This document shows positions 1-6,215 of a stretch of DNA of 6,215 bases, piece by piece. The notes below the pieces were generated by a model. It worked only from the letters and a program-made list of their open reading frames with translations, was not told the DNA's origin and did no database searches. The DNA comes from Ilumatobacteraceae bacterium. GTDB lineage: Bacteria; Actinomycetota; Acidimicrobiia; Acidimicrobiales; Ilumatobacteraceae. The translations under genes were made by a program, and so were the position numbers. Position 1 is the first letter of the stretch. The number at the start of each line of letters is the position of its first letter. The stretch spans positions 1 through 6,215 of the forward strand of contig JAIOXC010000080.1 in assembly GCA_021741795.1 (NCBI GenBank). The letters are read 5' to 3'.

Positions 1-389
1 TCGGCCTTTGGACCCATCACTACTGCTGCATAGTTGGTCATTTCGGCAAGCAACGTGCTGGTGCGCTGCAGTGTTTCTTCCAAACGTCCGTGCGCAGTAT
101 CAAAGAATTGACCGATGCGATCTTGTGCTGCGAGCTCAAGCGTGCCCGAAGGTGTGAGGTGATCGACAAAAAATCGATAGCCCTTGTCGGTAGGAATACG
201 GCCAGCCGATGTATGGGGTTGAGCCAGATATCCCTCTTGCTCAAGGAAACTCATGTCGTTGCGCACTGTGGCAGACGAAACGTGCACGCCAGCACTATTC
301 GCGATATGCGAAGACCCAACCGGCTGAGCCGTGGAGACGTACTCCTCCACTACAGCGCGGAGAATGGCTGTTTTGCGGTCATCAAGCAT
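1..389 (-). CDS. hrcA: Heat-inducible transcription repressor HrcA, N-terminal part (cut by left window edge)
   Basis: HrcA is the dimeric repressor that binds CIRCE operators upstream of groE/dnaK-type heat-shock genes and needs GroEL for activity. The visible 129 codons begin MLDDRKTAILRAVVEEYV, the usual start of the family. Residues 1-75 or so form the winged-helix DNA-binding domain, with the hallmarks PVGSS (residues 23-27), SSATVRNDM (about 39-47) and QPHTSAGRIPTDKGYRFFVD (about 57-76). The stretch LLAEMTNYAAVVMGP near residues 113-127 is the conserved entry to the GAF-like dimerisation domain, so nothing looks broken; the rest lies beyond the left edge. The ATG at 389 is chosen because it gives the canonical N terminus and an in-frame TAG lies 12 codons upstream. 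No clear Shine-Dalgarno sequence precedes it. The gene follows phr after 47 bases on the same strand. No CIRCE inverted repeat is visible in that gap, so transcription probably comes from upstream. dnaJ would be expected next, outside the window. Confidence 0.96.
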   Translation of the reverse strand, partial: MLDDRKTAILRAVVEEYVSTAQPVGSSHIANSAGVHVSSATVRNDMSFLEQEGYLAQPHTSAGRIPTDKGYRFFVDHLTPSGTLELAAQDRIGQFFDTAHGRLEETLQRTSTLLAEMTNYAAVVMGPKA

Positions 390-410
390 TGCTATAAGGC
401 TACCGAGACA

Positions 411-434
411 CGGGTGCGCCTAGTGATGCGCCCG
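411..434 (-). other. Short imperfect hairpin between phr and hrcA
   Basis: On the minus strand the 24 bases just after the phr stop can pair CGGG with CCCG and CGC with GCG, leaving a two-base bulge and an eight-base loop. It is followed by a mixed sequence without a U run, so it is not a convincing intrinsic terminator. It sits 22 bases upstream of the hrcA start and could affect mRNA processing or hrcA translation, or it may be chance in a GC-rich spacer. It does not resemble CIRCE. Confidence 0.3.
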
Positions 435-435
435 T

Positions 436-1791
436 TCACTTGCCCGACACCGCCTTGTAGCGATCGAGAGAAATTTGGCGCTCAACTGCGTGGTCCACAA
501 TTGGCTCGATGTAGGGGTTGAGCATGCCTTGAGTCCACGGCGCATGGACGACATCATTTCCAAGATCGCGCAACTCGGGAATCCATTGACGCACGTAAGA
601 ACCTTGCGGATCAAAACGTTCTCCCTGAGAAATCGGGTTGAATATCCGAAAATAAGGAGATGCATCGGTGCCTGTACCAGCAGTCCACTGCCAGCCGTGA
701 TTATTGGAAGCGATGTCGCCGTCAACAAGATGACGCATAAAAAACTTTGCTCCCCATTGCCATGGAAGATGCAAGTCCTTCACCAAGAAACTCGCAACGA
801 TCATTCGCACTCGGTTGTGCATCCAACCCGTTGCAAGCATCTGTTTCATACCTGCGTCCACAATTGGAAAACCGGTTTGGCCTTTGCACCATGCCTCAAA
901 TCGAGCCACCGCATCTGCACCAGTATCGTGCGTCATTTTGTTCATTTTCAATTGCAAGTTTTCCCACACCGTGCGCGGTTGATGAAAAAGTACATCGGCA
1001 TAAAATTCGCGCCAGCACAACTCGCTGCGAAAAACTGAATGAGATTTTGAGTCGCTAAGTTCGGCCAACAATGATCGCGGATGCACGATGCCAAATCGTA
1101 AATACGGCGACAACTGGCTCGTGCCATTGATATCTGGATTGTTACGCGTCTCGGCATAACCATTCAGTGCCGAACCACGAAAGTTTTCCCACACCTGCCA
1201 TGCAGCATCTTCACCTGCTCGTGGCAGTTGCGCATTGCATTCTGGTTCTGCTGGCAACTCTTCGGATGCCACAGTTGGTGCGCCATGCCATGCAACTTTG
1301 GGCTGTGGCAACGGAGCCGACCAGCCTTGTGACAACCAAATCTTGGAGAACGGTGTGAACACCGCATACGGAGTGCCGTCTGCCTTGCGCACAACGCCAG
1401 GATTTACCGCATACGCAGAGCCAACGCTGCACAACTCTGCCCCAACTGTGCGTAATACTGCGTCAACCTGCGCATCTCGAGACTGACCGTACGGAGCGAA
1501 ATCTTTTGCAGCAAATACTTGGGTCGCACCCAACTCTTTGGCTACGGCCGAAACCACATCTACTGGATCGCCTGTGCGCACCACCAAAGCCCCGCCCATT
1601 GATTTGTTTAATTCATGCAGGCTGCGCAACAAAAACGCCAAGCGGGGTGCACCAGAACGCTCAAAGAAACTTGGATCAATCACAAACAGAGGTGTCACAC
1701 TCCCCGCACGTGCAGCGGCAACTAACGCCTCATTGTCGGCCAAACGCAAATCACGCCTGAACCACATCACCGAATTAGTTGCGATCGACAC
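436..1791 (-). CDS. phr: Deoxyribodipyrimidine photolyase (class I CPD photolyase)
   Basis: Cytoplasmic FAD enzyme that uses blue or near-UV light to split cyclobutane pyrimidine dimers in DNA. With the start used here it has 451 residues, close to the 472 of E. coli PhrB. The N-terminal antenna domain opens with VMWFRRDLRLADNEAL (residues 8-23). The FAD-binding helical domain contains GYAETRN (212-218), SPYLRFG (228-234), SELCWREFY (256-264), TGFPIVDAGMKQ (306-317), GWMHNRVRM (322-330) and DGDIASNNHGWQW (357-369) followed by AGTGTDASPYFRIFNP. The co-linearity with E. coli PhrB through RQWIPELRD supports a true photolyase rather than a distant cryptochrome. The electron-transfer tryptophans equivalent to E. 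coli W382 and W359 are present (about 367 and 344), but the position of W306 is glycine. A GTG at 1791 is preferred over GTGs at 1794 and 1812 because GGAG lies five bases before it. It overlaps the MFS gene by 17 bases, implying cotranscription. The antenna chromophore (8-HDF or MTHF) cannot be read from the sequence. Confidence 0.95.
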   Translation of the reverse strand: MSIATNSVMWFRRDLRLADNEALVAAARAGSVTPLFVIDPSFFERSGAPRLAFLLRSLHELNKSMGGALVVRTGDPVDVVSAVAKELGATQVFAAKDFAPYGQSRDAQVDAVLRTVGAELCSVGSAYAVNPGVVRKADGTPYAVFTPFSKIWLSQGWSAPLPQPKVAWHGAPTVASEELPAEPECNAQLPRAGEDAAWQVWENFRGSALNGYAETRNNPDINGTSQLSPYLRFGIVHPRSLLAELSDSKSHSVFRSELCWREFYADVLFHQPRTVWENLQLKMNKMTHDTGADAVARFEAWCKGQTGFPIVDAGMKQMLATGWMHNRVRMIVASFLVKDLHLPWQWGAKFFMRHLVDGDIASNNHGWQWTAGTGTDASPYFRIFNPISQGERFDPQGSYVRQWIPELRDLGNDVVHAPWTQGMLNPYIEPIVDHAVERQISLDRYKAVSGK

Positions 1792-2998
1792 CACTTCTCC
1801 AAATCCACACACTCATAAACACACCTGCGAACACGCCAATAATTCCACCATACCCAAGCGACCACTGCACACTCACCGCATCGGCCACCCAACCAGTAAT
1901 TGGTCCACCAATTGGTGTTGAACCCAAAAATGCAACTGCACTGAGTGCGAGCATTCGGCCTCGCATGTCTGGCGGAGACTCATACTGAATAATCGAGTTC
2001 GCAGCCGAAATCATCGCGGCACCACCAGCACCAAGTGGAATCGCCCACACAAATGCAATCCACACATTTGGTGACCACGCCATGCCAATGTTGGCGCCGC
2101 CCAACAACAACACATTTATTGCCACCCACCTGTACGTTGCACGATGCAGACGCGCAGTCATGAGCGCACCAATCAAACTTCCAATGCTGGTAACCGCCAA
2201 AACCCAACCGTAATACTTGGGATCTCCCCACTCTTTGTCTGCAAGTTTTGGCAGTGACACGCCATAGTTGAACGCAAATGTGCTGACCAATGTAAAGATA
2301 CTGAACAAGACGAACAGCCGCTCGTTGTGACGCACGAAACGCAAACCATCCCGAACCGGCGTGCCACCTGCCGGTCGCAACGGTGGCGAAAACATTTCTG
2401 ACTTGCGTAATCCTGCAACCCCATAGATCATCGCGGCGTACGACATGCCGTTAATAACAAACAACCATCCTGTGCCCAATGGCCCCACCAGAGCAGCAGC
2501 AAGTGCTGGTCCAAATATGCGTGAGCCTGTCATGACCGCAGTATTGAGACTCATTGCATTTGACATGTCGTGTTCCGGTACGAGTTCGGTCACAAGCCCG
2601 CGCCGTGCAGGGTTGTCAATTGCACCAATAACACCAAGTGCCCCAGTGAGCACGAAGACGATTGGCATGTTGATAATGCCTGTGAGATCACAGATACCAA
2701 GCACAATTGCCTGCGATGCAAGCAGGGTTTGAGTGATAATCGTGGTGCGTTGACGGTTGTAGCGATCGGATAACGCTCCAGCCCATGCCCCAAAAATCAG
2801 CATCGGTAGAAACTGCAATGCAGCATTGATTCCGAGTGCAACGGCACTACCAGTTAATCGATACAGCAAAAATGACGTAGCGGTGAGTTGAAGCCATGAA
2901 CCAATATTTGAGAGCAATAAGCCCGCAAAAAATAACCGCGCATTAAAACTCTTCAACGAGCGAAACATTGCACCGTTTTTGGCGGCCTGCTCAGTCAT
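1775..2998 (-). CDS. MFS transporter, probable drug/siderophore exporter of the EntS (MFS_3) type
   Basis: Integral inner-membrane protein of the major facilitator superfamily, expected to export a small molecule using the proton gradient; the substrate cannot be read from the sequence. The 407-residue product (start at 2998) has about ten to twelve hydrophobic segments, the first beginning near residue 22 (LFFAGLLLSNIGSWLQ). The family motif A between helices 2 and 3 is present as GALSDRYNRQR (about 74-84). AIDNPARRGLVTELVP (about 126-141) and PPDMRGRMLAL (about 342-352) are typical of the EntS-like MFS_3 group, which is often annotated as an enterobactin exporter or transmembrane secretion effector. 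Length is normal and no frameshift is seen. An upstream in-frame ATG exists at 3025 inside lepA, but the one at 2998 is preferred because it overlaps the lepA stop as ATGACTGA, a usual arrangement for translational coupling. Its 3' end overlaps phr. A role in excreting photodamage products or siderophores would be speculation. Confidence 0.9.
   Translation of the reverse strand: MTEQAAKNGAMFRSLKSFNARLFFAGLLLSNIGSWLQLTATSFLLYRLTGSAVALGINAALQFLPMLIFGAWAGALSDRYNRQRTTIITQTLLASQAIVLGICDLTGIINMPIVFVLTGALGVIGAIDNPARRGLVTELVPEHDMSNAMSLNTAVMTGSRIFGPALAAALVGPLGTGWLFVINGMSYAAMIYGVAGLRKSEMFSPPLRPAGGTPVRDGLRFVRHNERLFVLFSIFTLVSTFAFNYGVSLPKLADKEWGDPKYYGWVLAVTSIGSLIGALMTARLHRATYRWVAINVLLLGGANIGMAWSPNVWIAFVWAIPLGAGGAAMISAANSIIQYESPPDMRGRMLALSAVAFLGSTPIGGPITGWVADAVSVQWSLGYGGIIGVFAGVFMSVWIWRSGVDRN
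1795..1800 (-). promoter_or_regulatory. Ribosome binding site that decides the phr start
   Basis: On the minus strand GGAGAA lies directly before two adjacent GTG codons (1794 and 1791). The GGAG core is five bases from the GTG at 1791 but only two from the one at 1794 and is downstream of the GTG at 1812. This favours 1791 as start and places the site inside the last codons of the MFS gene. Confidence 0.6.
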
Positions 2999-4775
2999 CG
3001 AGTTTAAGAGCAGAGATGAATACATCGCCCGGTACTTCCACGCGGCCGATCGATTTCATCTTCTTCTTTCCTTCTTTTTGTTTCTCTAACAGCTTGCGTT
3101 TACGTGAAATATCTCCGCCATAACATTTTGCCAATACGTCCTTGCGCTTTGCTTTCACTGTTTCGCGCGCAATGATGCGTCCGCCGATCGCAGCCTGGAT
3201 TGGAACATCAAACATTTGTCGCGGAATCAGTTCGCGCAACTTTGCGCACATGCGATTGCCATAGTCGTATGCCTTGTCGCGGTGCACAATGGTGGAAAAT
3301 GCGTCGGCAGGTAGCGCATTCAACAAAATATCTACACGCACCAAATCTGATGCACGGTAACCAGCCAACTCATAATCCAAACTTGCATAACCCTGCGAGC
3401 GGCTCTTGAGTTGGTCAAAGAAATCGACCACTACTTCTGCAAGCGGCATCGTGTATTGCATGTCAACGCGCTCTGGCGACAGATACTCGAGTTTGATCAA
3501 TTCGCCGCGTCGGTCCTGACACAGTTCCATCAGCGAACCCGTGTAATCCTTTGGCGTAATAATGCTGACCCGAAAAAATGGTTCTTCGATTGAACCTATA
3601 TATACAGTCGCCGGCAAGTCTGCCGGGTTGTCAACTTTTACTTTCTCGCCATTTGTCTTATTGACCATGTACTCCACCGACGGAGCAGTGGCAATGAGCC
3701 CCAAGTTGAATTCGCGCTCCAAGCGCTCTTTCACAATCTCCATGTGCAACAAGCCGAGGAATCCGCATCGAAAACCAAACCCAAGCGCACCCGATGACTC
3801 TGGTTCGTAAGCAATTGATGCATCATTGAGTTTGAGTCGCTGCAAACTCTCGCGCAAGTTTTCAAAGTCATCGCCATCAATTGGAAACAGTCCACAAAAC
3901 ACCATTGGTTTCGGATCGTGATATCCGTCGAGAGCCTCGGTCGCCGAATTAATCGCTGTCGTTACGGTCTCACCACTGCGAGCCTCGCCAACGTCTTTAA
4001 TACCAGCAATGAGATAACCCACCTCGCCTGGCCCAAGTTCGGCAACCGGCGTCGACACCGGCATTCGCGCACCAATTTCGATCACTTCGTGCGTGGCTTT
4101 GGTCTGCATAAACAACAACTTGCTGCCACTATTCATTCGACCATTCATCACTCGAATACTTGAGACCACGCCGCGATACGTGTCGTATTGGGAATCAAAA
4201 ATCAGTGCTTGCAGCGGCGCATCGACATCACCCTTTGGTGGCGGAATGCGAACAATGATTTCGTCCAGTAATTCGGGCACGCCAACACCAGTCTTTGCCG
4301 AGATACGCAAGATGTCCTCGGCTGGAATACCTAGAACCTTCTCGATCTCCATTGCGTATCGATCTGGGTCTGCAGCCGGCAAGTCAATCTTGTTGAGCAC
4401 TGCAACAATTTCGAGATTGCTTTCAAGCGCTAAGTAGCAATTAGCAAGAGTTTGCGCCTCAATCCCCTGTGCGGCATCAACGACGAGCACTACGCCTTCA
4501 CATGCGGCAAGCGAACGACTGACCTCATAGCCAAAGTCGACGTGACCAGGTGTATCGATGAGGTGAAACGTGTGGCCTTTCCAAGGCACGCGCACATTTT
4601 GTGCCTTGATCGTGATGCCTCGTTCGCGCTCGAGATCCATCGAGTCCAGATATTGGGCGCGCATGTCGCGTGATTGCACCGCGCCTGTCATCTCCAAAAT
4701 TCGGTCAGAAAGGGTCGACTTGCCGTGATCGATATGGGCAATGATCGAGAAATTGCGGATTGTTGCGAGATCCAT
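2991..4775 (-). CDS. lepA: Elongation factor 4 (LepA), ribosomal back-translocase GTPase
   Basis: LepA is a translational GTPase that binds post-translocation or stalled ribosomes, can drive back-translocation, and also influences 30S assembly and translation under ionic stress. The 594 residues match the usual length of about 600. The G domain (about 1-185) has every nucleotide motif: AHIDHGKST (13-21, G1), RGITIKAQ (52-59, G2), DTPGHVDF (74-81, G3), NKID (128-131, G4) and SAKTG (159-163, G5). EF-G-like domains II, III and V follow, and the LepA-specific C-terminal domain ends with the basic stretch SRKRKLLEKQKEGKKKMKSI and then GRVEVPGDVF, which distinguishes it from EF-G. The ATG at 4775 gives the canonical N terminus MDLATIRNFSIIAHIDHGKS; no strong Shine-Dalgarno sequence is visible before it. 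It diverges from rpsT and is the likely first gene of a unit running through the MFS gene, phr and hrcA. The family usually has hemW directly downstream; here it does not. Confidence 0.98.
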   Translation of the reverse strand: MDLATIRNFSIIAHIDHGKSTLSDRILEMTGAVQSRDMRAQYLDSMDLERERGITIKAQNVRVPWKGHTFHLIDTPGHVDFGYEVSRSLAACEGVVLVVDAAQGIEAQTLANCYLALESNLEIVAVLNKIDLPAADPDRYAMEIEKVLGIPAEDILRISAKTGVGVPELLDEIIVRIPPPKGDVDAPLQALIFDSQYDTYRGVVSSIRVMNGRMNSGSKLLFMQTKATHEVIEIGARMPVSTPVAELGPGEVGYLIAGIKDVGEARSGETVTTAINSATEALDGYHDPKPMVFCGLFPIDGDDFENLRESLQRLKLNDASIAYEPESSGALGFGFRCGFLGLLHMEIVKERLEREFNLGLIATAPSVEYMVNKTNGEKVKVDNPADLPATVYIGSIEEPFFRVSIITPKDYTGSLMELCQDRRGELIKLEYLSPERVDMQYTMPLAEVVVDFFDQLKSRSQGYASLDYELAGYRASDLVRVDILLNALPADAFSTIVHRDKAYDYGNRMCAKLRELIPRQMFDVPIQAAIGGRIIARETVKAKRKDVLAKCYGGDISRKRKLLEKQKEGKKKMKSIGRVEVPGDVFISALKLDD

Positions 4776-4822
4776 TGAGGCGATTCAGTTCTGCTGGGCC
4801 AGGTTTTGTTGGTGACGATGGC

Positions 4823-4860
4823 GCTACAGCCCTCAAATTCTACAGTTGGGGCTACGCCCT
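4823..4860. repeat. Near-perfect direct repeat flanking the candidate lepA -10 element
   Basis: GCTACAGCCCT at 4823-4833 recurs as GCTACGCCCT at 4851-4860, differing by one extra A. The copies start 28 bases apart, a little under three helical turns, and bracket the TAGAAT hexamer proposed for lepA. The right copy is also the core of a small palindrome, GGGC-TAC-GCCC (4849-4859). They could be operator half sites for a regulator of lepA or rpsT, but a ten-base near-repeat can also arise by chance. Confidence 0.3.
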
Positions 4861-4866
4861 AGTCGC
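4837..4866 (-). promoter_or_regulatory. Candidate promoter for the lepA-MFS-phr-hrcA unit
   Basis: Read on the minus strand, the -10 element is TAGAAT (4837-4842), one mismatch from TATAAT. Eighteen bases upstream is GCGACT (4861-4866), which shares only the central GAC with TTGACA. Transcription would start near 4830, giving a leader of roughly 55 bases before the lepA ATG. The -10 is good and the -35 weak, which is common in actinobacteria. The call rests on position and match only. Confidence 0.45.
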
Positions 4867-4875
4867 TGTTAGCCT
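4846..4875 (+). promoter_or_regulatory. Candidate promoter for rpsT
   Basis: On the plus strand TTGGGG (4846-4851) and TAGCCT (4870-4875) are separated by 18 bases and fit TTGnnn and TAnnnT. The predicted start of transcription is near 4882, about 44 bases before the rpsT start codon. The element interleaves with the candidate lepA promoter on the other strand, so polymerase could occupy only one at a time. The match is modest. Confidence 0.35.
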
Positions 4876-4880
4876 AAACA

Positions 4881-4899
4881 GTCCTGAAATCTTCAGGGC
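4881..4899 (+). promoter_or_regulatory. Stem-loop in the rpsT leader
   Basis: GTCCTGAA and TTCAGGGC flank a three-base ATC loop. CCTGAA/TTCAGG is a perfect six-base stem, extended by a U-G and a G-C pair. No U run follows, so it does not look like a terminator. It lies 26 bases before the rpsT start codon and close to the predicted transcription start, so it might protect the 5' end of the mRNA or be involved in bS20 autoregulation, which is known in E. coli. The function is inference. Confidence 0.4.
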
Positions 4900-4925
4900 A
4901 TCTCACGAAAGAATGGGTAGTCGAA

Positions 4926-5180
4926 GTGGCAAATATCAAGAGCCAAAAGAAGCGAATCCTCACCAACGCCAAGGCCACCTCGCGCAACCGCGCGACGAAG
5001 AGCGAAGTGCGTACACGCTTGAAGAACGCCACCGAGACAATCGGTACTCCTGAAAACCCAGAGGCATTGCGCCTCGCCGTCAAGCGCCTCGATATGGCTG
5101 CTTCAAAGCGTGTTATTCACCCTCGTCAAGCTGCTCGCAAAAAGAGCCGCCTGATGAAAAAAATCAACGCCGCGAAGTAA
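4926..5180 (+). CDS. rpsT: 30S ribosomal protein bS20
   Basis: bS20 is a primary-binding protein of the small ribosomal subunit that contacts 16S rRNA near the 5' domain and helix 44. The 84-residue product is in the normal 84-88 range, strongly basic, and begins with the typical MANIKSQKKRILTNAK. The second half contains the conserved ASKRVIHPRQAARKKSRLMKKI. The start is a GTG at 4926, chosen because it gives the canonical N terminus; bS20 genes using non-ATG starts are known and, in E. coli, a UUG start is part of autoregulation. Only a weak purine-rich stretch (GAAAGAATGGG) lies upstream. It is the only plus-strand gene here, divergent from lepA, and its last 17 bases overlap the end of holA on the other strand, leaving no spacer for a dedicated terminator. 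Confidence 0.97.
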   Translation: MANIKSQKKRILTNAKATSRNRATKSEVRTRLKNATETIGTPENPEALRLAVKRLDMAASKRVIHPRQAARKKSRLMKKINAAK

Positions 5181-6189
5181 ACCTTCCGCCAGTTTTTGCA
5201 TGTTGCGGTGCGCCGCCCATGCGACTGAGTCTTGCTACCAAGATTTCCATAATCAATTCTTCCACCAAATCTTTGCCTCCGCGCAAATCAATATCGGCTC
5301 TCGCAAGCAGTTGTAGCGCTGCAGAAATATTGGCCGCACCCAATCTCCTGTACGTCTCCAAATACTTCTTTCCTTGAAATTCGCTTTTTGCCCCAATGAT
5401 TGTCATCGCTTCGCTCGCAGTACGTACTTCAGGCCCATCAAGTTTGAGAAGTTTTACATAATGATTATGCAACAGAGCCATAAGTTGCATTGGGTGTGAT
5501 TCACCGCTTCGAATCATGCGACGCAACATTGCGATTGCCTTTGGCGAATTTGAGAGATCAATCGCATCGGTCAAATCCCAAGGCATGACACTGCCCTCTT
5601 GACCAAGGAATGGTTCAATCTCATCTACGGTGAGTTTCTTGTTGGTACCGTATGTTGAAACCAACACCTCGATAATTGAAGGAAGCCTGGCCTGATCTTG
5701 ACCTAGCCACTCAATCAACATCTTGAGTGCGCCAGAATCAACTTTGAGCCCTGCTTCGGTGAGTTGTTCTTGAAACCACATCGAAAGTTCGTTGAAACGA
5801 CTTGGTGGAGACGTATTGATCGTTGTCGCACCCGCTTGCTTGAGCGCATCAGTGATCGATTTTGCGAGCTTGCCCGATCCCGTGAGCACAAGTTGAGTGT
5901 CTTCGAGCGGCTGTGCAAGATATACGATGAGCGGTTTAAGTTGATCGACAGTTGCTTCACCAATGCCGCGCAGCACTACCACTCGCTCGCCGCCAAAGAG
6001 CGAACCAGTCTGTGCTCCGACCATGGCATTCGCAATTTCTTGGTCTCGGTCGTCAGCACCAAGCGTTTCCAGATCATGACTAAGCAGCATGATGTTGCGG
6101 TCGCCGCCACCAATCAATTGCGAAGTGAGGTCGGTGAGTTTGACAGAAACCAATCTGGCATCGCTGCCCGTAATTAAATAGATCGCCAC
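5164..6189 (-). CDS. holA: DNA polymerase III delta subunit (clamp loader)
   Basis: The delta subunit is the part of the clamp loader that opens the beta sliding clamp during replication. The 341 residues agree with the family length of about 320-345. Family features seen are the N-terminal VYLI-like strand IYLITGSD (3-10), SLFGGERVVVLRGI (63-76), the AAA-fold lid region with LGQDQARLPSIIEVL (162-176), WDLTDAI (204-210), the central MLRRMIRSGESHPMQLMALLHNHYVKLLKL (221-250, cited in part) and DLRGGKD (301-307). Delta has no functional Walker A, so its absence is expected. The start is GTG at 6189, giving the usual short N terminus; GAG lies nine bases upstream. The frame remains open to the right edge without another start, so an earlier start outside the window is not strictly excluded. 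The tail after residue 324 (MGGAPQHAKTGGRFTSRR) is basic and its final codons are read from the antisense of rpsT. comEC is often the upstream neighbour but is not visible. Confidence 0.94.
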   Translation of the reverse strand: MAIYLITGSDARLVSVKLTDLTSQLIGGGDRNIMLLSHDLETLGADDRDQEIANAMVGAQTGSLFGGERVVVLRGIGEATVDQLKPLIVYLAQPLEDTQLVLTGSGKLAKSITDALKQAGATTINTSPPSRFNELSMWFQEQLTEAGLKVDSGALKMLIEWLGQDQARLPSIIEVLVSTYGTNKKLTVDEIEPFLGQEGSVMPWDLTDAIDLSNSPKAIAMLRRMIRSGESHPMQLMALLHNHYVKLLKLDGPEVRTASEAMTIIGAKSEFQGKKYLETYRRLGAANISAALQLLARADIDLRGGKDLVEELIMEILVARLSRMGGAPQHAKTGGRFTSRR

Positions 6190-6215
6190 GCCGATATTCT
6201 CGCAGAAATAACCAA

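Noticed and set aside
475..1038. A 187-codon open frame on the plus strand inside phr, and a 143-codon one at 90-521
   Set aside because: They are antisense to clearly conserved phr and hrcA coding sequence, and their translations show no recognisable domain or plausible composition.
1792..1812. A longer photolyase starting at the GTG at 1812
   Set aside because: It would add seven residues before the family's usual N terminus and has no well-placed ribosome binding site; GGAG fits the GTG at 1791.
2999..3025. A longer MFS protein starting at 3025
   Set aside because: It extends deeper into the lepA 3' end, adds nine residues of no family character, and loses the classical stop-start overlap.
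5157..5163. A run of seven T on the minus strand just after the holA stop, possibly a terminator
   Set aside because: It results from lysine codons of rpsT on the opposite strand, and no GC-rich stem lies immediately before it.
6190..6215. End of an upstream gene such as comEC at the right edge
   Set aside because: Only 26 bases are visible; several minus-strand frames stay open, but none carries enough sequence to identify.
1..6215. CRISPR arrays, tRNA or rRNA genes, insertion sequences, toxin-antitoxin or defence genes
   Set aside because: No regularly spaced repeats, RNA-gene signatures, transposase motifs or unexplained gaps were seen; the largest non-coding stretch is the 150-base lepA-rpsT gap.

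Overview
The window is ordinary bacterial chromosome carrying five complete genes and one partial gene, with about 97 percent of the bases coding. Its layout, holA and rpsT converging and lepA running away from rpsT towards hrcA, matches the conserved actinobacterial holA-rpsT-lepA-(hemW)-hrcA-dnaJ neighbourhood. Base composition is near 50 percent GC, low for a classical high-GC actinobacterium. Together with the protein sequences (actinobacterial-style HrcA, photolyase and LepA) this suggests an actinobacterium of moderate GC, perhaps an aquatic Acidimicrobiia-type lineage. That placement is inference.

Left to right: the N-terminal 129 codons of hrcA (minus strand, cut by the left edge); a class I photolyase, phr (minus); an MFS exporter of the EntS/MFS_3 type (minus); lepA, elongation factor 4 (minus); a 150-base divergent regulatory region; rpsT, ribosomal protein bS20 (plus); and holA, DNA polymerase III delta subunit (minus), whose GTG start lies 26 bases from the right edge.

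lepA, the MFS gene, phr and hrcA are probably one transcription unit read from a promoter near 4837-4866. lepA and the MFS gene share 8 bases (ATGACTGA), the MFS gene and phr share about 17, and hrcA follows phr after 47 bases. The position between lepA and hrcA where hemW usually sits holds the transporter and the photolyase instead. The unit thus links a translation factor, an efflux protein, a DNA-repair enzyme and the heat-shock repressor. rpsT has its own promoter region interleaved with that of lepA, and its leader can fold into a hairpin. rpsT and holA overlap tail to tail by 17 bases.

I found no CRISPR array, RNA gene, transposon or convincing undescribed system. The points worth a second look are the gene content of the lepA-hrcA interval, the compact divergent promoter region with a near-repeat and two hairpins, the tail-to-tail overlap, and the missing outer tryptophan of the photolyase electron-transfer chain.
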